Of a stretch of DNA of 64,000 bases, positions 1-9,457 are shown one piece after another; the stretch's first letter is position 1, and each line of letters opens with the position of its first letter. Source of the DNA: Thalassotalea sp. GTDB taxonomy: Bacteria; Pseudomonadota; Gammaproteobacteria; Enterobacterales; Alteromonadaceae. The translations under genes were made by a program, and so were the position numbers. The notes beneath the pieces are model-generated. The model was not told where the DNA came from and did not search any database. It saw nothing but the letters and a program-made list of their open reading frames with translations. Location of the stretch: positions 1 through 64,000 of the forward strand of contig JAKVCY010000011.1 in assembly GCA_022448425.1 (NCBI GenBank). Reading direction: 5' to 3'.

Positions 1-1
1 A

Positions 2-124
2 CATCGCAGTATGAATGGTTTTACGCTTAATTTAATGGCCGGCTTGGTGGCTTATTGTCTTAAAGAAAACAAGCCATCCCTTAATATTAGTGACGTTGAG
101 CGCAATGCTATGGTTGTTGCTTAA
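2..124 (+). mobile_element. C-terminal end of a transposase (IS982-like), truncated by window start; element end probably near 137
   Basis: Frame from base 2 reads HRSMNGFTLNLMAGLVAYCLKENKPSLNISDVERNAMVVA*, resembling IS982-type transposase C-termini (RHRS...N...GL.AY..K..KPS). Followed by ctggggt at 131-137, after which sulfatase coding sequence (minus strand) begins. Confidence 0.5.
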
Positions 125-137
125 ACCGATCTGGGGT

Positions 138-1335
138 TAAAATATTCTCACCATCGAGTTTAGGTTGTTCTATCAAAAGTTTGGTATTGGTAGCAGCCAT
201 GATTGTTGGGTATATATCAGAGGTTGACATAGGAGTAGAAATAGAGATACCTGATTTGAATTTTTGAGGCCATTCAATGAGGGCAGGTACTCGAATACCG
301 CCTTCTTTTAGTTCTGCTTTTTTACCAGAAAATGGACCTGTAGAATTAAAATTGTGTATATAAGAAGGGCCATTGTCAGACTTAAACCACAGAATAGTAT
401 TATCAGCGACTCCACTTTGCCTCAAGTGCTTCCTTAGCCTTGCTATTTGTCTATCCATTGCAGTAATAGAGCCATAAAAGTGCTGAGCTTGTATTGGGTG
501 CTCTTTATATTGCTGACGATCACTATTGCCTGCTACGAGGGGAGTGTGTGGTGTGTGAAACCAAATAACAGCTAAGAAAGGGTTGTTCTTATCTATTTGC
601 TTATCAATAAACTGAATAGCTCTATCCATGATTATTTCTGAATCATCACCTGTTAACCATTCGTCGACAATGCTTCTTTCACCTGTCCAATAATGATCTC
701 TCCACCTAACACCTCCATTCTTTTGACCAAGTGCAGTAGGTTCAGTTTGAAGGTGCCTATAGTCTTCTGTACCGTAATCTCCGCCTAAATAATAATAAGG
801 GTTGTACGTTGGCATCATTGATTCTGTTGAAAAGCTCTCGTCAAAGCCATTTTCCCAAGGGGGGAATAATGTGCAGGAACTGCCAAATCACCTTTAAAGT
901 AACTTTGGTTAATTGTTTTACTTAACTCTCCAACATGCTATTTTCCAAAGTGGCCTGTTTTATAGCCATTGAACTTTAACGCTTCAGCTATTGTTATCTC
1001 ACTGTTTGGTAAATGTCCTGAACCGGCCCACTCAATACCATATCTGAAGGGTGGCGACCTGTTAAAACACTTCCTCGTGTTGGTGAACAGACAGGTGATG
1101 CCGCGTAGAACCTGTCGAGCTTTATTGACTCCGTCGCCATTTTGTCAAGGGAAGGGGTCTTGATTATATCGTTACCATTATATGCTACATCACCCCATCC
1201 TTGGTCATCTGACATTAGCAATATAACGTTAGGCTTGTTGCCTAAATCACTGTTATAGGCATAGCTTGAAAGGCTAAGACAAAAGATAGTAAGGCTTGTT
1301 GATAGGGCTAAAAGTCGTGAATTAATTTTCTTCAT
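138..1335 (-). pseudogene. Sulfatase (arylsulfatase-type), degenerate and 3'-truncated
   Basis: N-terminal piece has [15 protein letters not shown] and the catalytic CSPTR motif; C-terminal piece has FLAVIWFHTPHTP and KSDNGP...GGIRVPALIEWP. Frame broken near 1047-1052, TAG at 938-940 in GHFGK*HVG, and frame break near 855-865. Confidence 0.85.
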
Positions 1336-1361
1336 ATCAAGATAGTATTTATACAGAGGTG

Positions 1362-1375
1362 TACCTGTTATACCA
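1362..1375. promoter_or_regulatory. Putative NanR-type operator (TACCTGTTATACCA) upstream of sulfatase pseudogene
   Basis: Shared motif found at five intergenic places in this island only. Confidence 0.5.
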
Positions 1376-1705
1376 ATAGGTTGTATTGAAAGCAATAACA
1401 GAAAGTTAGCTTGTTCTTTTATATAGAATTCATCAGAAGTTTATAGGCGTTGAATCTTTATACGTTAATCATTGGAGTAACTTTTTACTATCATCTTATA
1501 CGGCTTTACTTATGCAGCCAAAAGTATACAGGGCTTTAATAATAGGCATCAAACGCTTATTTTTATGACTTGATCTCCAAGATTATTAACGAAATGAACC
1601 AGTGTTATTACATTGTCTATATCTTTATAAAGTCTGCGCTATTTAAAAGCATTCGTACAAAATCTGATAAATCACTTTGACATTATGAATTATCGGGTGG
1701 TATGG

Positions 1706-1718
1706 TGGTATAACAGGT
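1706..1718. promoter_or_regulatory. Putative NanR-type operator (TGGTATAACAGGT) upstream of TonB receptor
   Basis: Reverse complement of ACCTGTTATACCA seen at 1362-1375 and 13581-13595. Confidence 0.5.
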
Positions 1719-1829
1719 TGATGGTGTACGTGTTCGGTGTGGGGTTGTTGAATATCAATAAAGCCAATCAAGCTTAACTGAATTTGAACTCTAAGAAGAG
1801 AAATTAAATTTACAATAGGAGATAACCTC

Positions 1830-4682
1830 TTGGAAACATATACATTGAAAAGTAATAACAATAAAAAGTTTATGAAAACAATGCTCGCTATTGGTATTTC
1901 AGCTGCTGCTACTAATGCAGTAGCTTTTGCACCGGAACAAGCAGTACAGGAAGCAGATATCGAAAAGATCATAGTGACAGGTTCGCACATTCGAAAAGGG
2001 GACTTTGAATCTGCTTCACCAATTAAAGTTATGGACTCACAAGACATAGAGGGGGTCGGCGCTGTTAATATTGGTGATTTACTTGCTAAGGTGCCATCAA
2101 TTGTTGGTGATACAACCTCAGCAAGCTCAAATATTAGTGGCCAAGATTCTGGTTTGAATACAGTAGCATTGCGGAATCTAGGCTCTTCACGAACTTTGGT
2201 TTTAGTTGATGGTAAGCGTTATGTTTCTGGTATGTCGGTTGGTTCGGGCTATGGCGTTGATTTAAATACAATTCCAACAACGATGATCCAACGAGTTGAA
2301 GTCTTAACTGGTGGTCAATCGGCAGCATATGGTTCTGATGCTGTAGCCGGTGTTGTAAACATTATTATGAAAAAGAACTTTGATGGCGTGGCTTTTAATG
2401 CAAGAACCGGTCAAAGTAGTAGAGGCGATAAAAAGAACTCAGATATCGAATTTACAGTAGGTAAGAACTTCGACGAAGGTAATGCTTGGTTTTCATTTGG
2501 TTATTCAGACGACGATGGTTTAATGGCAAGTGATCGCGATTACGCTAGAGTGCACAAAAGCGCTGTTGATAATGATGGCGATGGTCTGCTTGATACAGCT
2601 CAATTCGTTGGTTCTTCTCATATTTTGAGCGGTCGTATTGGTAACTATAAAGGGGACGGTACTCCATTTGTTCGTACTGCCGATGTTGAAACTTCTGATG
2701 CGTTTAACTTCCATGAATACCGTTCTATGTTAACACCTCTTAAGCGTACTTTTGCAGCGAGCGGTTTATCTTTAGAGTTAAATGACGTTTCAAGAGTGAA
2801 CTTCACAGCAAACTATGCCAGAGTAGAATCTAGAGCCCGTTTTGAGCCAATCCCATTAGATACACGAAATAATATCTTTAAGCTAGATAAAGGTGGTACA
2901 ACAGGCATTGAGATAGCAACACACCCTTGGTTTGCAGGTACAGACCTTGGCAACGCTTTATTAGCAGATGGTATCACTCATTTAGATGACGTGAGCTTAA
3001 CGTTCAGACGATTGTACGAGTTTGGTGATCGTGGTGCTGAGAACGTCCGTGATACCTTCCGTATAGCAGGTGAATATGAGTATGATATTAACGATTATAA
3101 CTACTTAACTGTTAGTGCGACATATGGTGTAACAGATCAAAACCAAACTAACCACGGCGACATTAACTTAGATCGTGCTAGATATGCGCTGGATGTTGAA
3201 GATGATGGTTATGGTGGATATCAATGTGCTGACGAAATTGCCCGTATTAACGGTTGTGTAGTATTTAATCCATTCTCATTAAATGGTATCTCACCGGAAG
3301 CTGTACAATACTTGGCTGCTGACACAAATATTGTTGGTTCAATCGAACAATTTGTATTGTCCTCAGTTGTTGCTGGTGAGCTTGATTACTCGTTAAGCTC
3401 AAGTCTGGACAATATCGGTTTTGCAGCAGGTGTTGAATATCGTGAAGAAAAGGGTCAAGAAACACCCGATCCATTACGTCAAGCCGGGATTGTTCGTGGT
3501 GCAGCGATTGCTAAAACAAAAGGTTCATTTGACGTAATCGACATCTTTGCTGAGGTTCATGTTCCCCTGTTAGAGCAATTAAACTTAAATGCTGCAGTAC
3601 GTGTTGGTGACTACTCATCGGTAGGCCGTACAATGAACTGGACTCTAGGTTTAGATGCACCACTAACAGATTCATTTAGGCTCCGTGGTGCTGTTGCAAC
3701 AGCTGTTAGGGCACCGAATGTGAGTGATCTATTTGCTGGTGGTACTGCTACAGCAGCGGTGGTTACTGACCCATGTAATGGTGTTGACGCATCTGGTTCG
3801 ACAAATATTGATATTAACTGTCGCTCGATAAGTGCAATTCAAAACCGTATTGATAGTGATGGTGCGTTTATACTAACGCAGGTAGAGAGTCAAAATACGT
3901 CTGGCTTACTGAGTGGCTCTGAAGATGTTAATGAAGAAAAAGCGGACACGATTACGCTTGGCGCCGTCTATACACCTGAGAGTATTCAAGGGCTACAAAT
4001 GTCTATCGATTACTACGATATTGAAATTGACGACGCTATTGCTAAAACAGATCGTACGGTTATTCTGATTCGTTGTTACTCTGTAGACCCTAGTCAATTT
4101 GACCCAGAGTGTGGCGGTAAAGTAAGACGTGATGGCCGCTCTGGTGCTGCTCTTGAAGTAAATGCTGCTTCAGGTAACGAGAACATTATTGCCACTAGTG
4201 GTATTGACATTGATGTGTCGTACGAAACTACACTAGCAGATGGTTCGTTATATGTTGGTTTTGCGGCTAACTACTTAGATAAATACGATATTACAGGTAA
4301 AGAGTCTGGTGACACCCAGAACTTAGCCGGTGAGGTACTATTCCCTGAACTTCGTTTTAACGTAAATGCTTCTTATACTTATGATGATTTCAATGTTTAT
4401 TGGCAACTACGTTACTGGGATGCTACTAAAGATCGTAATGACAATACTATCATGACAGAAGAGTTAAATTCAGTTGGCTCTCAAATGTATAACGATATTC
4501 GTTTCAGCTATACATTCAATGAAAACACAAATGCATATTTTGGTATTTCTAATGTATTCGATAAGCAACCACCATTGCTTACTGCGAATCATAAATACCA
4601 ACAACAGGGTACTTTAACAAATGGTACCGCATTTGACCTAACAGGCCGTGCGTTCTATGCAGGCATCAAGCTAAATTTCTAA
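1830..4682 (+). CDS. TonB-dependent receptor (probable sialic acid/amino sugar substrate uptake)
   Basis: Plug domain VALRNLGSSRTLVLVDGKRYV...VEVLTGGQSAAYGSDAVAGVVNIIMKK and a beta-barrel ending in aromatic/Phe (GIKLNF). Annotated start is TTG at 1830 after AGGAGAT; ATG at 1872 is an alternative. Confidence 0.92.
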   Translation: METYTLKSNNNKKFMKTMLAIGISAAATNAVAFAPEQAVQEADIEKIIVTGSHIRKGDFESASPIKVMDSQDIEGVGAVNIGDLLAKVPSIVGDTTSASSNISGQDSGLNTVALRNLGSSRTLVLVDGKRYVSGMSVGSGYGVDLNTIPTTMIQRVEVLTGGQSAAYGSDAVAGVVNIIMKKNFDGVAFNARTGQSSRGDKKNSDIEFTVGKNFDEGNAWFSFGYSDDDGLMASDRDYARVHKSAVDNDGDGLLDTAQFVGSSHILSGRIGNYKGDGTPFVRTADVETSDAFNFHEYRSMLTPLKRTFAASGLSLELNDVSRVNFTANYARVESRARFEPIPLDTRNNIFKLDKGGTTGIEIATHPWFAGTDLGNALLADGITHLDDVSLTFRRLYEFGDRGAENVRDTFRIAGEYEYDINDYNYLTVSATYGVTDQNQTNHGDINLDRARYALDVEDDGYGGYQCADEIARINGCVVFNPFSLNGISPEAVQYLAADTNIVGSIEQFVLSSVVAGELDYSLSSSLDNIGFAAGVEYREEKGQETPDPLRQAGIVRGAAIAKTKGSFDVIDIFAEVHVPLLEQLNLNAAVRVGDYSSVGRTMNWTLGLDAPLTDSFRLRGAVATAVRAPNVSDLFAGGTATAAVVTDPCNGVDASGSTNIDINCRSISAIQNRIDSDGAFILTQVESQNTSGLLSGSEDVNEEKADTITLGAVYTPESIQGLQMSIDYYDIEIDDAIAKTDRTVILIRCYSVDPSQFDPECGGKVRRDGRSGAALEVNAASGNENIIATSGIDIDVSYETTLADGSLYVGFAANYLDKYDITGKESGDTQNLAGEVLFPELRFNVNASYTYDDFNVYWQLRYWDATKDRNDNTIMTEELNSVGSQMYNDIRFSYTFNENTNAYFGISNVFDKQPPLLTANHKYQQQGTLTNGTAFDLTGRAFYAGIKLNF

Positions 4683-4698
4683 TTGGAATTTTAAAGCT

Positions 4699-4730
4699 AA
4701 AAATAGAGGTTGCTTTGCAGCCTCTATTTT
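4699..4730. terminator. Hairpin AAAATAGAGGTTGC-TTT-GCAGCCTCTATTTT after the TonB receptor
   Basis: Inverted repeat with T-tract just downstream of the stop codon. Confidence 0.6.
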
Positions 4731-4759
4731 CAATTGTATTAATAGCAGAGTTTTTATTA

Positions 4760-5905
4760 ATGGTTACAACTTTAATCGCAGACTATCTATTTGATGGTCA
4801 ACAGCTGCTAGAAAATCAGCCCATAAGTTTTGATGGCAATGAAATTGTTGCATTGGATGTCATTGAAGGCGCTGATGTTCAAATTTTCGAAGGTATTTTA
4901 GTTCCTGGGTTTATCGATGTTCAGGTTAATGGTGGTGGTGGGGTGTTGTTCAATCATGATACCAGTCTCCAAACGTTAGAAAAAATGGTGCAAGCTCACG
5001 CCAAGTTTGGTTCAACTAGCTTGTTGCCCACGCTAATTACTAGCGATATTAATACGTTACATCAAGCCTCAAATACGATAAGTAAGGCGATTTTGGCTGA
5101 AACTCCTGGGATCATAGGTGTTCACTTTGAAGGGCCTCATCTAAGTACTGTAAAAAAAGGCATTCATAGTAGCAGTCATATTAGAAAACTTTCTGATGAG
5201 GAGTTAGCTATTTATTGTCGCAATGATTTAGGCATAAAAATAGTGACGTTAGCTCCTGAGAACGTGAGTGTTGAGGATATTCAAACGCTTGTGGCACACG
5301 ATGTTCGTGTTTGTTTAGGTCACTCAAACGCAAGTTTTGAACAAACGTTAAGTGCATTGGACGCTGGAGCTACAGGGTTTACACATTTATTTAACGCAAT
5401 GTCGGGGCTGGATTCGAGAGAGCCTAATATGGTTGGCGCAGCGTTATATGATGCTCAGAGTTGGTATGGTTTGATTCTTGACGGACATCACGTTCATCCT
5501 GCAACAGCAAAAGTAGCCTACAAAGCCAAATCTTCAGGGAAGATGATGCTGGTGTCAGATGCTATGTCAACCATTGGTAGTGAACAGTCAGCCTTCGAGT
5601 TTGATGGACATGAAATAACACTAGTGGGTGACAAGTTAGCAAGTAAGACAGGGCAGCTTGCGGGGTCTGCACTAGATATGATTACAGCTGTTAACAATGC
5701 CAAATCGATGCTGAATATTTCGCTCGAAGAGTCATTGCGAATGGCTAGTTTGTACCCCACTCAATTCTTAAATAGCAGCCAGTACGGTTGCCTCAAAGTT
5801 GGAAATAGAGCCAACTTTACTCTTATATCAAATGAGAAAAATTGCCCTCATAAGGTTACTTCTACGTGGATAGAGGGCGAACATGTATTTAAAGCAGAGG
5901 CTTAA
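4760..5905 (+). CDS. nagA: N-acetylglucosamine-6-phosphate deacetylase
   Basis: PGFIDVQVNGGGGVLFN, GVHFEGPHLS, GHSNASFEQ, THLFNAMSG and LVSDAMSTIG motifs. Start at MVTTLIADYLFDG (4760) fits better than 4715. Confidence 0.92.
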   Translation: MVTTLIADYLFDGQQLLENQPISFDGNEIVALDVIEGADVQIFEGILVPGFIDVQVNGGGGVLFNHDTSLQTLEKMVQAHAKFGSTSLLPTLITSDINTLHQASNTISKAILAETPGIIGVHFEGPHLSTVKKGIHSSSHIRKLSDEELAIYCRNDLGIKIVTLAPENVSVEDIQTLVAHDVRVCLGHSNASFEQTLSALDAGATGFTHLFNAMSGLDSREPNMVGAALYDAQSWYGLILDGHHVHPATAKVAYKAKSSGKMMLVSDAMSTIGSEQSAFEFDGHEITLVGDKLASKTGQLAGSALDMITAVNNAKSMLNISLEESLRMASLYPTQFLNSSQYGCLKVGNRANFTLISNEKNCPHKVTSTWIEGEHVFKAEA

Positions 5906-5906
5906 A

Positions 5907-6827
5907 ATGAAAAAGATAAATGGTTTAATTAATGCACCGTTCACAGCATTTCATGAAGACGGTTCGATTAATTTAGCACCTATTGCACAATATGCTGCGA
6001 CGTTGCGCAAAAATGGTGTGTGTGGCGTTTTCGTAAATGGTTCATCGGGTGAAGGCCACTTGATGACAGATGAAGAAAGAAAAGCCTGTGCAAAAGCATG
6101 GGTAGACGCTTCAGAAGAAGACTTCATGGTGATAGTTCATGTTGGCACTAATAGTGTAAAAGCCAGTCAGCAACTAGCACAACATGCTTTAGAAATTGGC
6201 GCCGATGCCATTAGTGTGATGGGGCCAACTTTTCCGAAAATTACTCGTATAGAAGAGTTAGTTAAGTACTGTGAAGAGGTTGCTCAAGTAGCACCTTCAT
6301 TGCCGTTTTATTATTACCATATTCCGGCATTCACAGGGGTTAATCTATCGATGCTTGAATTACTTGAGGCTGTCGACGGTAGAATTAATAATTTTGCGGG
6401 TATTAAATATACGTTTGAGAGTTTATACGAGTATACGCAGTGTCGCCGATACGCAAATGGCAAGTTTGACATGTTGCATGGGCAAGATGAAACGCTACTT
6501 CCTTCATTAGCGTTTGGTGGTGCTACAGGTTGTATCGGTGGAACATTTAACTATGCTGCTGGTTTATATATCGATATTAGAGAAGCTTTTGCTGAAGGGG
6601 ATTTGGAAAAGGCACAAGAGCTACAATATAAATCATTGGATCTAATTGATGTTATTTGTAGATACCGAGGGAATATCGTCGGTGGCAAACAAATTATGAA
6701 GTTGATTGGTTTAGATTTGGGGGCAAATCGAACCCCATTTCAGAATTTGACAGCTGAAGAGGCTAAGGCAATGAAGTCTGAATTAGATGCCATCGACTTT
6801 CAGTTATTTGCTAATAAACTAGCTTAG
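5907..6827 (+). CDS. nanA: N-acetylneuraminate lyase (DHDPS/NAL superfamily)
   Basis: INGLINAPFTAFHEDGSIN, GVFVNGSSGEGHLMTDEERK, FYYYHIPAFTGV, FAGIKYTF and GQDETLLPSLAFGGATGCIGGTFNY; genomic context with nanE/nanK/nagA. Confidence 0.9.
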   Translation: MKKINGLINAPFTAFHEDGSINLAPIAQYAATLRKNGVCGVFVNGSSGEGHLMTDEERKACAKAWVDASEEDFMVIVHVGTNSVKASQQLAQHALEIGADAISVMGPTFPKITRIEELVKYCEEVAQVAPSLPFYYYHIPAFTGVNLSMLELLEAVDGRINNFAGIKYTFESLYEYTQCRRYANGKFDMLHGQDETLLPSLAFGGATGCIGGTFNYAAGLYIDIREAFAEGDLEKAQELQYKSLDLIDVICRYRGNIVGGKQIMKLIGLDLGANRTPFQNLTAEEAKAMKSELDAIDFQLFANKLA

Positions 6828-6845
6828 TATTGAAGGGAGCTATGA

Positions 6846-8343
6846 ATGAGAAACCTTTCCATGGTCATCGTTCTGTTGTTAGGCCTCATGATGGCTCCCA
6901 AGCCAAGGATGGTCTAAACCTCAGCATAAACGGCCAAATATCGTCTTTATCGCCATTGATGACCTTAATGATTGGGTCGGTTACCTAGGAGGCCATCCAG
7001 ATACAAAAACGCCAAATTTAGATAGGTTAACAGCTAGAGGCGTAGCGTTTACAAACGCATTCACAGTATCTCCTATTTGTGGTCCATCTAGAGCTAGTGT
7101 TCTTACAGGAATGAGGCCAGAGACAACGGGCATTTATCATAATACAGGGATGTACAAAGACTACGTCCCCAATGCCATCGCCTTACCAAAGTTTCTAATC
7201 AATAACGGCTACCATGTCATGGGCGCCGGTAAAATTAATCATGCAATGGGGATGGTCGTACCCGAAAATTATCACGAATATGGTCCTGATGCCGGAGCAA
7301 TCGGTGGTCCTTTTACATGGCAAGAATTAAGTGTATCGACTAAAGCAAAAGGGCAACGCGAAGACATCTTAGGAAAGAGTAATGCTGTAAAGAGTGGCAT
7401 ATTACGCGATATTTATCCTGGAAAGATAATTAAACGAAGAAGCCTAGAAGCTACTTTACCACTGAACGGAATCGATAATAGGTTAGATCGTCCACTAAAC
7501 GGGTATAACACTTTTGATTGGGGGCCTGTTTCAGTTAAAGGTACGGAAATGCCTGACGGAAAAATGGCTACTTGGGCAATCGAAAAATTAACAGAAAATT
7601 ATGATAAGCCGTTTTTCCTAGGCGTGGGTTTTTATAGGCCACACCAACCGTTTTATGGGCCAGAGAAGTATTTCGAACCATTCAAAAATAAGTTGTCGTT
7701 ACCTGCCGTTATGGAAAGAGACTTAGCAGATTTACCTCAGGTTGCTAAACAGTATGCGCATTACCATTGGTCAGGAAGTTTTGCTAGAGTTACTGAATAT
7801 AAAGCTTGGGAAGACGCTGTCAGAGGATATTTAGCTTCAATTCACTTTGTTGATGCACAGTTGGGAAAAATTGTTGATGCGCTGGATGATAGTTCCTACG
7901 CCAACAATACACTAATCGTCCTTTGGAGCGATCATGGCTGGGAGCTGGGTGAAAAGGAATACTGGGGTAAACACTCGCCATGGCAAGGATCTATCAAAGT
8001 GCCCTTTATCATAGTACCACCTAAAAACAGTAGGTTTACCAAAGGAGAAAATGATAGCTTTGTGAGTCTAATAGATATATATCCGACAATAGCGTATTAT
8101 ATGAGTGTCGATGTTCCGAATTACCTAGAAGGATCTTCGTTAAAAAGCGTGATAGAAGGACGTTCTGAAAAAGTAAGAGACTATAGTCTGACAACTTTGA
8201 ACCGCGCATCTTATGTTATTGTTAAAGGTAATTGGAAGTACATTCATTACTACGATGGAAGTGAAGAGCTTTACAATCTACATGAAGATCCAAATGAATG
8301 ACGAAACTTATCCGCTCCTAAATACCAAGCAATCAAGCATTAA
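6846..8343 (+). pseudogene. Sulfatase (iduronate-2-sulfatase-like family), frameshifted and terminally degraded
   Basis: Signal-peptide-like MRNLSMVIVLLLGLMMA at 6846 is in a different frame from RPNIVFIAIDDLNDWVGYLGGHPDTKTPNLDRL..CGPSRASVLTG. 7111-8301 carries the open core. TGA at 8299-8301 (DPNE*RNLSAPKYQAIKH) and TAA at 8341-8343 interrupt the C-terminus. Confidence 0.75.
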
Positions 8344-8371
8344 TTAAAAGCCCTGTTGCCAATAGATAAAC

Positions 8372-8575
8372 GATTATAAACGCCTACTTAGGTACAAGAA
8401 CTGGAAAGGCGTGCTGTATACAAGTGGTAAATTTGAGCTATTCGATATGCAACACGCCAAAAGTGGTATTGGCGAACAAAATGATTTAGCTCATGAACAA
8501 CCTGAGCTAGTAAAATTCTTGTTGAAGAGGTTATCTGATAGTGAAAGTAATAGTCGATACATGATTATTGACTAG
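8372..8575 (+). pseudogene. C-terminal tail of another sulfatase
   Basis: Frame reads DYKRLLRYKNWKGVLYTSGKFELFDMQHAKSGIGEQNDLAHEQPELVKFLLKRL..., typical of sulfatase C-termini (LFD...E..DLA...PE); no upstream catalytic domain attached. Confidence 0.55.
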
Positions 8576-8648
8576 TTAGTTTCTTGCTTGTTGAAGTAGG
8601 GTGCCCCTCTAGTCACCGAAATGTTCCGAGTAAAAGAGGGGCGTGGGG

Positions 8649-9455
8649 TTAAGCGTTGTGATAGTAGCCAAACTTTTCGTTTAGCTTTCTATTTTGAGAG
8701 TCGGCCCATTGATAGTATTCAGTATCTGATAATAGTGATGCGGCTTCTTTGTCCAATACAACAATAGCATTTTCATGCATCTGCAAAGCTGAAGCTGGGC
8801 AGTGTGCTGATAATGGACCTGTAATCATGTTGTTGACCGCTTCTGCTTTGTTCTTTCCAGTTGCCATCAACAACACGTATTTAGCATCAGTTATTGTTCC
8901 AATTCCCATTGTCATGGCTTTATCTGGTTGATATTCATCTTCACCAAATAGTCGACTATTATCTTTTAACGTTTGTTGAGTTAGCGTTTTTATACGAGTT
9001 CTTGATGCTAGGCTTGAAGAAGGTTCATTGAACCCTATATGACCATTTGCACCTATTCCTAGAATCTGTAAATCGATACCCCCTGAATCTTTGATCAACC
9101 GTTCGTAATTTAAGCCTTGCTGTCTTGGATTTTGTGTTTCACTGCAAGTAGGTAAATAGGTATTACTTTTTTGAATGTTCACTTTGTTAAAGAGGTGGTA
9201 ATTCATAAAAGAACGGTAACTTTGCGGAGAGTCTGGTTGAATTTGAAAGTACTCGTCCAGATTGAAGGTTACTGTTTTTGCAAAACAAAGGGCGTCTTGT
9301 TCATGCCTTGCGACAAGTTTCGCGTATAGCTCTATAGGAGTGCTTCCCGTGGCAAGACCCAAGACTGCGTTAGGTTTTTGTCTTAGTAGTGTATCTACCC
9401 AATCGGCAGCATGGTTAGCTACCTCTTCTGGGGTTTCAAAAATTACAATTTGCAT
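8649..9455 (-). CDS. nagB: Glucosamine-6-phosphate deaminase
   Basis: VLGLATGSTPIELYAKLV, TFNLDEYFQI, LQILGIGANGHIGFNEP. Confidence 0.96.
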   Translation of the reverse strand: MQIVIFETPEEVANHAADWVDTLLRQKPNAVLGLATGSTPIELYAKLVARHEQDALCFAKTVTFNLDEYFQIQPDSPQSYRSFMNYHLFNKVNIQKSNTYLPTCSETQNPRQQGLNYERLIKDSGGIDLQILGIGANGHIGFNEPSSSLASRTRIKTLTQQTLKDNSRLFGEDEYQPDKAMTMGIGTITDAKYVLLMATGKNKAEAVNNMITGPLSAHCPASALQMHENAIVVLDKEAASLLSDTEYYQWADSQNRKLNEKFGYYHNA

Positions 9456-9457
9456 TT

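Noticed and set aside
938-940. TAG read as pyrrolysine or recoded stop in the sulfatase
   Set aside because: Additional frameshifts and 3' truncation in the same gene make pseudogenisation the simpler explanation.
1643-2047. 134-aa minus-strand ORF overlapping the TonB receptor start
   Set aside because: Antisense to the receptor coding region and its upstream sequence, no recognisable family; a by-product of the coding frame.
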